This document shows positions 45,115 to 51,953 of a DNA stretch of 64,000 nt, one piece after another. Positions within the stretch are counted from its first letter, which is position 1. Every line of letters starts with the position of its first letter. Made by a program: the position numbers and the translations under genes. The DNA is from Curtobacterium caseinilyticum (GTDB lineage: Bacteria > Actinomycetota > Actinomycetes > Actinomycetales > Microbacteriaceae): the NCBI RefSeq assembly GCF_030363035.1, contig NZ_JAUCMN010000001.1, positions 1 through 64,000 of the forward strand, given 5' to 3'. The notes under the pieces were generated by a model, which was given only the letters and a program-made list of their open reading frames with translations, made no database searches and had not been told where the DNA came from.

Positions 45115-45600
45115 CTACAGGGTCCCCTCGAACAGGCGTGCGCCGTCGGTACCGGAGCCGGAGCTCCCCGAGGCGTCGTACGTCGCGGCGCCGGTGACCG
45201 TGCCGGCGAGGGTCTCCTCGGTCGCCTGTGCGGCGGTGCGGAGGAAGCGGTCGTTCTCGTCGCGGAGCGCACCGATCTGCGTCGTGAGCTCCATCATCGC
45301 CGCGAGGTGTGCCGCGAGGATCTCGCCCCAGGGTCCGTTCGGAGCGGCGGCGACCACGTCGCGCAGGGGAGCGTCCGGGTCGACGCCCCACTCCTCCGCG
45401 ACGGCGGCACTCGACGCCGCGCGCTCGAGACCGGTGCTCCGGAGGCGCTCGAGCACCTGCTCGACCTCGCGGCTGGCGTGCGAGACCCAGCGGGAGCGCC
45501 CGGCGGCGAGCAGGAGCTGCTCCTCCTCGAGCTTGAACGTGAGCAGTTCGAGCAGTTCGCGCTCGCGCCAGAGGACGGCGGACAGGTCGTTCACGCTCAT
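45115..45600 (-). CDS. flgN: Flagellar export chaperone FlgN
   Basis: A 161-residue helical protein with MSVNDLSAVLWRERELLELLTFKLEEEQLL, a shape typical of FlgN, and ASREVEQVLERLRSTGLERA in a second helix. It is first in the operon with flgK and flgL, the substrates that FlgN guards before export. The Ser/Gly-rich C-terminal 25 residues look unstructured. The ATG at 45600 has GGGAGGA 5-6 bases upstream. Confidence 0.85.
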   Translation of the reverse strand: MSVNDLSAVLWRERELLELLTFKLEEEQLLLAAGRSRWVSHASREVEQVLERLRSTGLERAASSAAVAEEWGVDPDAPLRDVVAAAPNGPWGEILAAHLAAMMELTTQIGALRDENDRFLRTAAQATEETLAGTVTGAATYDASGSSGSGTDGARLFEGTL

Positions 45601-45673
45601 GGCTCCTCCCGTGTGGGATCGGTGTCGGCGACGTTCGGGTCGTACCGGTCCGCCTCGCGGTGGACACGGAGGA

Positions 45674-45702
45674 CTATCGGCGCGACGCGTCGCGACGTAA
45701 GC
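45674..45702 (-). promoter_or_regulatory. FliA-type (sigma-28-like) promoter of flgN-flgK-flgL-fliW
   Basis: On the minus strand CTTAC is followed after 15 bases by GCCGATAG, matching the sigma-28 pattern TAAA-N15-GCCGATAA. It lies about 75 bases upstream of flgN. The same arrangement occurs before fliC and flgB. Confidence 0.7.
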
Positions 45703-45848
45703 GGCTTCCGGACAGGGGGCGGTCCGTGGTGACCGAGCCGCGCCTCCCGTCCGCGCCGGTGTCACCCAGATCGGGGGACAAGGACGTCTGGTCCGGGGCG
45801 TGGGTCCGCAGAAGTGCGGACCGTGGATCGCCTCCGTCCCCCCGCACT

Positions 45849-45918
45849 GGGGACGTTCCCAGCCTGCCCCGGGACTTTCCCAGCCGATACATTCGGAACG
45901 CACCGCGGGGGACATCCC
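45849..45918. promoter_or_regulatory. Repeated GGGGACNTTCCC motif upstream of the sigma factor gene
   Basis: GGGGACGTTCCC (45849-45860), GGGACTTTCCC (45871-45881) and GGGGACATCCC (45908-45918) lie in a row; the first two are parts of a 21-bp imperfect direct repeat. A fourth copy, GGGGACATTTCC, lies at 46880-46891 upstream of fliC. They may be sites for a flagellar master regulator. The second is followed by GCCGATAC, which resembles a sigma-28 -10 box but lacks a matching -35. The 455-base gap 45601-46055 otherwise holds only the flgN promoter and one orphan hairpin arm at 45740-45753. Confidence 0.4.
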
Positions 45919-46055
45919 GCACCGCGTCGCAGGGGCGCGGACGCACCGCTCGGAAGGATCCGGGCGGTTCTTCGACGACCGCGCCGGCCTCCCGAGGGCC
46001 GGCGTCAGTCGTGCCCACGGACGGGTCAGTCAGCAGGTCGACCAGGGGAACACAC

Positions 46056-46871
46056 ATGGACCGGAACGCACGCAACGCGATGATCGTGGAGCACCTGCCG
46101 CTCGTCGGCTACATCGTCGCTGACGTCCGGGCCCGGGCCACCCACCTCGACCGCGACGACCTGGCAGCCGTCGGCTCGCTCGCCCTCGTCGCAGCTGCCG
46201 AGGCGTTCGACCCGGAGCTCGGCGTGCCCTTCGGGGCGTACGCCCGGACGCGCATCACCGGTGCCCTCGCGGACGACATGCGGTCCTCGGACTGGGCATC
46301 GCGTGGCACCCGCAAGCGGATCCGCGAGACGCTCGTCACGCAGGAGGCGCTGTCCGCCCGCCTCGGGCGTTCGGTCACCGTGCAGGAGATCGCCGACGCG
46401 ATGGGTGTCGACCGCCAGACCGCCGCGGACGCGATGTCCGACGCAGCCCGGACCGTCGGCACGATCGACGAGACCGTGCACGACTCGGTCGCCGCCGACC
46501 AGCCACTGCCCGGCGAGGACCTGCTCGAGGCCGAGAAGCGCCGCTACCTGCGCGCAGCTGTCGCCGCGCTCCCGGACCGGATGCGCTACGTCGTCGAGAA
46601 CGTGTACTTCGGTGACCGGTCCGTGACCGAGGTCGCCGCGGAGCTCGGCATCACCCACTCCGCCGTCTCGCAGCAGCGCTCCGAGGCGATGCGCCTGCTC
46701 CGGGACGGTCTCGCCGAGCACTACGGCGACGGCACCGCGGTCGAGCCGGTCTCCCGCACCAGCGCCGCACGACGCAGCGCCTACCTGGCACGGGTCGCCG
46801 CGAACGCCGCCGCCGGGGTCGCGCGGGCCGTCCAGGACGCGTCGGCGCCGACGGCAGTGGCAGCCAGCTGA
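46056..46871 (+). CDS. fliA: RNA polymerase sigma factor for flagellar genes (FliA type)
   Basis: A 271-residue sigma-70-family factor with regions 2, 3 and 4. Region 2 shows LPLVGYIVADVRARATHLDR and VGSLALVAAAEAFDPELGVP then FGAYARTRITGALADDMR; region 3 has SVTVQEIADAMGVDRQTAAD; region 4 has DRSVTEVAAELGITHSAVSQ then QRSEAMRLL. The pattern is that of group 3 FliA/WhiG-like factors. It lies at the head of the flagellar genes, and three nearby promoters fit its expected target. The ATG at 46056 has AGGGGAA 6 bases upstream. The last 40 residues are Ala-rich and not conserved. Confidence 0.9.
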   Translation: MDRNARNAMIVEHLPLVGYIVADVRARATHLDRDDLAAVGSLALVAAAEAFDPELGVPFGAYARTRITGALADDMRSSDWASRGTRKRIRETLVTQEALSARLGRSVTVQEIADAMGVDRQTAADAMSDAARTVGTIDETVHDSVAADQPLPGEDLLEAEKRRYLRAAVAALPDRMRYVVENVYFGDRSVTEVAAELGITHSAVSQQRSEAMRLLRDGLAEHYGDGTAVEPVSRTSAARRSAYLARVAANAAAGVARAVQDASAPTAVAAS

Positions 46872-46901
46872 TCTTCGGCGGGGACATTTCCTCGCCGACA
46901 C

Positions 46902-46929
46902 CTAACGACCTCGGCGGACCTGCCGAGAG
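46902..46929 (+). promoter_or_regulatory. FliA-type promoter of fliC
   Basis: CTAAC at 46902-46906 is followed after 15 bases by GCCGAGAG at 46922-46929, about 60 bases before the fliC start. It agrees with the flgN and flgB promoters in spacing and in the GCCGANAG form. Confidence 0.7.
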
Positions 46930-46992
46930 TCACGGATGTCAGCCCATGGACGGGCAGGCACCACCACCCAAGGATTCACGGAGGAAACCACC

Positions 46993-48150
46993 ATGGGTAT
47001 GTCCATCAACACCAACCTCTCGGCACTCAACACGTACCGGAACCTCAACGCGACGCAGAACGACCTGTCGAAGTCCCTCGAGAAGCTCTCGACCGGTCTC
47101 CGCATCAACCGCGCCGCCGACGACGCTTCGGGCCTGACGATCTCCGAGGGGCTCAAGTCGCAGGTCGGTGGCCTCACGGTCGCCGCCCGCAACGCACAGG
47201 ACGGCATCTCCGTCGTGCAGACCGCTGAAGGTGGCCTCACCGAGACCCACTCGATCCTCCAGCGCATGCGCGACCTGGCCGTCCAGGCCGGTAACGACTC
47301 GAACAACGCGGATTCGCGTCAGGCGATCAGCACCGAGGTCAGCCAGCTGACCGACGAGCTCAAGCGCATCTCGTCGTCCACGAACTTCAACGGGATCAGC
47401 CTGCTCGACGGCAAGAACCCCTCGCTGAAGTTCCAGGTCGGCGCGAACGGCGACGCGAACAGCCAGATCGAGGTCAACCTCGCCGGTGCCGACATCTCGA
47501 AGATCACCACCGCCCTCAACTCGGCGACGACGTCGGGTGGCACGTTCTTCAAGATCGACGACGTGACCGCGATCACCGCCGGTACGCAGCAGTTCACGGC
47601 GACCAAGGGCGGCGACGTGTCGACGGTCACCACGGCTGCGCTCGGCACCTTCACGAGCGTCGACAGCTACGCTGCCGCCCTCAACAAGGACGCCGCGTTC
47701 TCCGACAACTTCACGGCCACGGTCGTGAAGGACGCGGACGGCAAGGCGACCGGCATCAACGTCCGTTCGCTCAACGGCGGCGCCGTCGGGGTGACGGCAC
47801 CGAACGCCGGCGTCGCGGCTGGTGACAACACGGCTGGCGTCACGACCGGTGTCAAGTTCGACACCGCGGCGCACGCGCAGGCCGCGATCTCGCTGATCGA
47901 CGACCAGATCAAGAGCGTCTCGACCGCTCGCGCCAACCTCGGTGCGATCCAGAACCGCTTCGACCACGCCATCAACGTGACGAACGTGGCCAAGGAGAAC
48001 CTGACCGCCGCTGGTTCGCGCATCACCGACGTCGACATGGCGCAGGAGATGGTCAAGTACACCCGCGACAACATCCTGAGCCAGGCCGGCACCTCGATGC
48101 TCGCGCAGGCGAACCAGAGCACGCAGGGCGTGCTCTCGCTCCTCCGCTAG
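46993..48150 (+). CDS. fliC: Flagellin
   Basis: A 385-residue filament protein. The conserved N-terminal D0/D1 begins MGMSINTNLSALNTYRNLNA and continues LEKLSTGLRINRAADDASGL and GLTETHSILQRMRDLAVQAG. The C-terminal part reads RANLGAIQNRFDHAINVTNV, SRITDVDMAQEMVKYTRDNI, then SMLAQANQSTQGVLSLLR. The variable outer domain of about 170 residues is Thr/Ala/Asp-rich. No signal peptide is present because it is exported by the flagellar apparatus with FliS as chaperone. Translation may also be tuned by FliW. The ATG at 46993 has GGAGGA 7 bases upstream. Confidence 0.96.
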   Translation: MGMSINTNLSALNTYRNLNATQNDLSKSLEKLSTGLRINRAADDASGLTISEGLKSQVGGLTVAARNAQDGISVVQTAEGGLTETHSILQRMRDLAVQAGNDSNNADSRQAISTEVSQLTDELKRISSSTNFNGISLLDGKNPSLKFQVGANGDANSQIEVNLAGADISKITTALNSATTSGGTFFKIDDVTAITAGTQQFTATKGGDVSTVTTAALGTFTSVDSYAAALNKDAAFSDNFTATVVKDADGKATGINVRSLNGGAVGVTAPNAGVAAGDNTAGVTTGVKFDTAAHAQAAISLIDDQIKSVSTARANLGAIQNRFDHAINVTNVAKENLTAAGSRITDVDMAQEMVKYTRDNILSQAGTSMLAQANQSTQGVLSLLR

Positions 48151-48160
48151 CACCACCGAC

Positions 48161-48199
48161 GCCGTCGTCCGGAGGAGTTCGAGTCCTCCGGACGGCGGC
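48161..48199 (+). terminator. Hairpin terminator after fliC
   Basis: GCCGTCGTCCGGAGGA pairs with TCCTCCGGACGGCGGC across the loop GTTCGAG, 10 bases after the fliC stop. Partial read-through would supply the fliD-fliS genes, for which no separate promoter is seen. Confidence 0.85.
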
Positions 48200-48245
48200 G
48201 TCACCACATCCACGACCACCTCCACCCCACGGCAGGGAGCCCCCG

Positions 48246-49649
48246 ATGTCGACGTCGTCCGTGTCGGGCAACAGTCTCGCGATCGACGGTCTGGTCAGCG
48301 GTCTCAAGACCTCCGACCTCATCAATTCGCTGATGACGATCGAGCAGGTCCCGCAGACCCTGCTGAAGAGCAAGCTCACCGACACCAACTCCTTCGTGTC
48401 GTCGCTGCAGACGATCAACTCGCTGGTGCAGACCCTCGCGACGAGAGCGGGCGACGCCGCCAAGGTCACGTCGCTCGACCTCTACAGCGCGAAGAGCTCG
48501 TCGACCGGCGTCAGCGTCGCGACCGACACCACGGCCTCCGCCGGCTCCGTCAGCTTCCAGGTCGGCTCGACCGCGGCCGCACACGTCGGGGTCACCGCAG
48601 CGATGTCGACCTGGGCGTCCGCCGCCGAGCCGCTCACCCTCGTCGGCGCCGACGGGAAGAAGACCACCGTCACGCCGGCCTCGGGGTCGCTCGACGACGC
48701 GGTCACCGCGATCAACAAGGCCGGCGCCGGCGTCACCGCCACGAAGGTCGCCGCCGGGACCGACACCGACGGCACCAAGCTCTACCGCCTGCAGCTCAGC
48801 GCGACGAAGACCGGAGCCGCAGCGTCCTTCGAGCTGTACCGCGGCACGTCCGACGACGTGGCGGCGGGTACCGCGACGAACGTGTTCACGCAGCCGGGCG
48901 CCGCCGTGGTGACCCAGGGCAGGGACGCGAGCGTCACCCTGTGGGCGGGGACGGCTGCCGCACAGACCGTCACGAGCGCCACGAACACGTTCGACGACCT
49001 GCTGCCGGGCGTCGACGTCACGGTCACCCAGGCGACGACCGAACCGGTCACGGTCACGATCGCGCAGGACACCACGAAGGCCCAGTCCGTCGCGTCCGGT
49101 CTGGTCGACGCACTCAACGCGATCACGTCCTACTACGCCACCAACACGGCGGTGACGAGCACCACCAGCCCCACCACCGGCACGACGTCGACGAAGGCCG
49201 GCGTGCTGACCGGCGACGGCACGACGCGTGACGCGGTGCAGCGGCTCACGACGACGATGTCGACTCCGGTGAACGGGAGGTCGCCGTCGTCGATCGGCAT
49301 CGTCATCCAGAAGGACGGCACCTTCAGCTTCGACGCCGCGGTGTTCCAGAAGGCCCTGGCGGACGACCCGCAGGGCACGCAGGCGATGCTCTCCGGCGTC
49401 GCGACCAACGTCGGCGCCGCGGCGACCGCGGCGTCGGACAAGTACACCGGGTCCATCACCACGTCGATCACCGGGCAGCAGTCGGTCGCGAAGGACCTGT
49501 CCACGCAGATCGACAACTGGGCCGACCGACTGACCGCACGCCGGGCGACCCTGCAGGCGCAGTACTCCGCGCTCGAGACCAGCCTCAGCAAGCTCCAGTC
49601 CCAGTCGGCGTGGCTCTCCAGCCAGCTGGCATCGACGTCGACGAGTTGA
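48246..49649 (+). CDS. fliD: Flagellar filament cap protein (HAP2)
   Basis: A 467-residue cap protein that folds flagellin at the filament tip. The N-terminus SLAIDGLVSGLKTSDLINSL then MTIEQVPQTLLKSKL, the domain around TTVTPASGSLDDAVTAINKA, and the C-terminal coiled coil DLSTQIDNWADRLTARRATL then QAQYSALETSLSKLQSQSAW are typical. The middle is Thr/Ser/Ala-rich. The ATG at 48246 has CAGGGAG upstream. FliD is exported by the flagellar route. Confidence 0.94.
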   Translation: MSTSSVSGNSLAIDGLVSGLKTSDLINSLMTIEQVPQTLLKSKLTDTNSFVSSLQTINSLVQTLATRAGDAAKVTSLDLYSAKSSSTGVSVATDTTASAGSVSFQVGSTAAAHVGVTAAMSTWASAAEPLTLVGADGKKTTVTPASGSLDDAVTAINKAGAGVTATKVAAGTDTDGTKLYRLQLSATKTGAAASFELYRGTSDDVAAGTATNVFTQPGAAVVTQGRDASVTLWAGTAAAQTVTSATNTFDDLLPGVDVTVTQATTEPVTVTIAQDTTKAQSVASGLVDALNAITSYYATNTAVTSTTSPTTGTTSTKAGVLTGDGTTRDAVQRLTTTMSTPVNGRSPSSIGIVIQKDGTFSFDAAVFQKALADDPQGTQAMLSGVATNVGAAATAASDKYTGSITTSITGQQSVAKDLSTQIDNWADRLTARRATLQAQYSALETSLSKLQSQSAWLSSQLASTSTS

Positions 49650-49660
49650 CGGGAACCACC

Positions 49661-50137
49661 ATGAACGCCTTCGACCTGCAGTCCGCCGCCTTCCGCCAGG
49701 CCGCGCAACCGCGCACCGTGACCGACCAGCGCCGTGCGCAGTACACCAACGAGGCCGTCCTCTCCGCGACGCCCGCGCAGCTCGTCACGATGCTCTACGA
49801 CCGGCTGATGCTCGACCTGCACCGCGCCGAGGCCGCGCAGACGACCGCTGACTGGGACACCGCCCGCGACCAGCTCCTGCACGCACAGGCGATCGTCGGC
49901 GAGCTGTCCTCGACGCTCCGGATCGACGTCTGGGACGGCGGCGAGGGTCTGCTCGCGATCTACAACTACGCGTCCACCTCGCTCATCACCGCGAACGTGC
50001 ACCGTGACGTGCAGGCGACGCGGGACTGCATCCGGATCCTCGAGCCGCTCCGGCAGTCGTGGCACGAGGCCGCCGCTGCGCTGCCGGCCGCACAGACCCC
50101 GCAGACCAGCACCGGGGGAGCGCTCGGTGTCGCCTGA
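49661..50137 (+). CDS. fliS: Flagellin export chaperone FliS
   Basis: A 158-residue helical-bundle chaperone that holds flagellin monomeric before export. The signature TDQRRAQYTNEAVLSATPAQ then LVTMLYDRLMLDLHRAE, and IDVWDGGEGLLAIYNYASTS then LITANVHRDVQATRDCIRIL, match FliS. The N-terminal 20 and C-terminal 20 residues extend beyond the core. The ATG at 49661 lies 12 bases after the fliD stop, and the stop overlaps the next gene. Confidence 0.93.
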   Translation: MNAFDLQSAAFRQAAQPRTVTDQRRAQYTNEAVLSATPAQLVTMLYDRLMLDLHRAEAAQTTADWDTARDQLLHAQAIVGELSSTLRIDVWDGGEGLLAIYNYASTSLITANVHRDVQATRDCIRILEPLRQSWHEAAAALPAAQTPQTSTGGALGVA

Positions 50138-50531
50138 CGCCGCCGCTGCCGCCACGCCCGCCGCGACTGCCGACGCCCCGCCCGCCGCCGCCGACGCCAC
50201 GTCGGCCGCCGCCGCCGAGGTTGCGGACGGCACGCCCGATGCCGAGGCCGCGGACGGCGAGTGGGCCACGGTGCTCGACACCCTCGAACGCGAGCTGAGC
50301 GCGACTCCGGCGTCCACGCCGGACGCAGCCCCCTGGACCGAGCCGACCACGTCCGGACCGGTGCCGCGCGCACTGGTGGGTCGTGCCTCCCGGCTGTTGG
50401 CGGCACAGCGTGACCGGCTGGTCGCGCTCGAAACGGAGCGGCGGCAGACCCTGGAGCACCTCGGTGCGCTGCGGCAGGTCGCCGCGACCGACGAGCCGCG
50501 CAGCTCGGTGTACCTCGACGCCTCGGCCTGA
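50127..50531 (+). CDS. Hypothetical protein of the fliS operon (FliT position)
   Basis: A 134-residue protein. The first 60 residues are an Ala/Pro/Asp-rich unstructured stretch. A helical part follows: GEWATVLDTLERELSAT and, near the end, RALVGRASRLLAAQRDRLVA then LETERRQTLEHLGALRQVA. It has the place and the helical C-terminus expected of a FliT-like chaperone, but no sequence signature supports that name. The GTG at 50127 has GGGGAG 6 bases upstream and overlaps the fliS end by 11 bases. Confidence 0.75.
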   Translation: MSPDAAAAATPAATADAPPAAADATSAAAAEVADGTPDAEAADGEWATVLDTLERELSATPASTPDAAPWTEPTTSGPVPRALVGRASRLLAAQRDRLVALETERRQTLEHLGALRQVAATDEPRSSVYLDASA

Positions 50532-50537
50532 GCGGCG

Positions 50538-50650
50538 TCCGCGACATCGCACCAGTCGATCGACGCGTGCTTCGTCGTACCATGCGTCGGCATCGGATGC
50601 ACGCGCATCGGACGACATCACACCGGCCGATCGACGCGCGCGATGTCGCA
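50538..50650. repeat. Triple-hairpin composite element, copy 2
   Basis: GCGACATCGCAC-CA-GTCGATCGAC leads the first hairpin and CGACATCACAC-CG-GCCGATCGAC with CGCGATGTCG forms the last; between them ATGCG...GCATCGGATGC...CGCAT forms the central palindrome. The layout and inner sequences match copy 1 at 42275-42394. It lies between the fliS gene cluster and the flgB promoter and may terminate the former. Confidence 0.75.
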
Positions 50651-50735
50651 GACCCGGAGCGAATCCCCACCCCACCCAGCCAGCCCGCGGCCGAACCGCC
50701 GCCCCGGCGCAGCCGCCCCCCGTTCGGGGCGACCA

Positions 50736-50763
50736 CTAACGTCCCCTGCGCCACCGCCGACAG
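50736..50763 (+). promoter_or_regulatory. FliA-type promoter of the flgB-flgE operon
   Basis: CTAAC at 50736-50740 is followed after 15 bases by GCCGACAG at 50756-50763, about 97 bases upstream of flgB. It is the third member of the CTWAC-N15-GCCGANAG set. The other parts of the 329-base gap are the triple hairpin and a short CCCCGTTCGGGG hairpin near 50718. Confidence 0.7.
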
Positions 50764-50860
50764 GGCCCCACGAGCACGGATCGCTCATCAGTTCGGCCAC
50801 GGATCGGCCACCTCCACCCGGCGACGTCAGACGACGTCGCGCACCGAGGGGACCGGTCCC

Positions 50861-51205
50861 GTGTTCGATTCCGTGACGAGCGTCGCGCTGCAGAGCGCGC
50901 TCGACGGGCTGTCGCTGCGACAGCGCACCATCGCGAACAACATCGCGAACATCAACACGCCGAACTACCACGCCGAGAAGGTCCGGTTCGAGGACGCCCT
51001 CGCGGACTCCATCGTGCACGGCGACGGCCACGCCGCGGCGACCACCGCACGGAGCCTCGAGCCGACGAACACCATCGGCAACAACGTGAACCTGGACCAG
51101 GAGACCCTGTCGAACGTCGACACGGTCCTGCGCTACCAGTTCGCGACCCAGGCGGTAGGCGGCGAGGCGACGGCCCTGCGCGCCGCGATGCGGACGAACT
51201 CGTGA
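50861..51205 (+). CDS. flgB: Flagellar basal-body rod protein FlgB
   Basis: A 114-residue proximal rod protein. SVALQSALDGLSLRQRTIAN then NIANINTPNYHAEKV is the rod signature, and VNLDQETLSNVDTVLRYQFA then TQAVGGEATALRAAM closes it. The start GTG at 50861 (MFDSVTSVALQ) has GAGGGG upstream. It is first of twelve rightward genes with overlapping ends, an apparent basal-body/hook operon of about 10 kb. The stop overlaps the flgC start by four bases. Confidence 0.92.
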   Translation: MFDSVTSVALQSALDGLSLRQRTIANNIANINTPNYHAEKVRFEDALADSIVHGDGHAAATTARSLEPTNTIGNNVNLDQETLSNVDTVLRYQFATQAVGGEATALRAAMRTNS

Positions 51206-51597
51206 CGACCTTCGACGCGATCGGCATCGCGAGCACCGGCATGACCGTGCACCGGAAGTGGCTCGACGCGATCTCCGACAACATCGCCAACGTCAACACG
51301 GTCCGGTCGATGGACGACTCCGCGTTCCAGGCCCGGTACGTCGAGGTGCAGGAGGGTGCCGGCACCTCCGGCGCCTACGTCAAGGGTGCAGCGTTCGGCA
51401 GCGCCGCCGGCCGCGTGACCTACGACCCGGACAACCCGCTCGCGAACGCCGAGGGCTACGTCCGCATGCCGGACATCGACCTCGGCACGCAGATGGCGGA
51501 CCTCATCATGGCCCAGCGCGGCTACCAGGCGAACGCCGCCGTGGTCGACCGCGCCAAGACCGCCTACGAGGCGGCACTGCAGATCGGGAAGAACTGA
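51202..51597 (+). CDS. flgC: Flagellar basal-body rod protein FlgC
   Basis: A 131-residue rod protein with FDAIGIASTGMTVHRKWLDA then ISDNIANVNTVRSMD at the start and the C-terminal rod motif EGYVRMPDIDLGTQMADLIM then AQRGYQANAAVVDRAKT. It polymerises in the periplasmic-equivalent space with FlgB after export through the flagellar gate. The GTG lies in a GTGA overlap with flgB. Confidence 0.95.
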   Translation: MTTFDAIGIASTGMTVHRKWLDAISDNIANVNTVRSMDDSAFQARYVEVQEGAGTSGAYVKGAAFGSAAGRVTYDPDNPLANAEGYVRMPDIDLGTQMADLIMAQRGYQANAAVVDRAKTAYEAALQIGKN

Positions 51598-51953
51598 TGC
51601 CCATCGACGCACTGAACGGTGTGACCACCAACGCGATGACCCGTGCGTTCGCCGGTGCCACGGACGCCGCGAGCGGTGCCGGGGCGCTCGGCGGTGCCGC
51701 GGGTGCCGGCGCGGTCCAGCCGACCACCGGCGGCGATGGCTTCGCCGCGAGCCTCGGCAACGCGGTCGACGGGCTCCAGCAGCTGCAGAGCACCTCGAAG
51801 ACCCTGGCGCTCAAGGCCGTCACCGGTAACCTCGACGACATCCACGACGCCACCATCGCGTCGACCCGTGCCCAGGTGACGCTCGAGCTCGTCGCCGCCG
51901 TCCGCAACAAGGGCGTGGACGCGTTCAACGAGATCATGCGGATGCAGGCCTGA
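51597..51953 (+). CDS. fliE: Flagellar hook-basal body complex protein FliE
   Basis: A 118-residue MS-ring/rod junction protein. After a Gly/Ala-rich N-terminus come GFAASLGNAVDGLQQLQSTS, TGNLDDIHDATIASTRAQVT and LELVAAVRNKGVDAFNEIMR, the FliE core. The ATG overlaps the flgC stop (TGATG) and the stop overlaps the fliF start in the same way. Confidence 0.93.
   Translation: MPIDALNGVTTNAMTRAFAGATDAASGAGALGGAAGAGAVQPTTGGDGFAASLGNAVDGLQQLQSTSKTLALKAVTGNLDDIHDATIASTRAQVTLELVAAVRNKGVDAFNEIMRMQA

Noticed and set aside
45883..45890. GCCGATAC as a sigma-28 promoter for the sigma factor gene
   Set aside because: The -10-like octamer has no CTWAC-type -35 at 15 bases, unlike the three accepted promoters.
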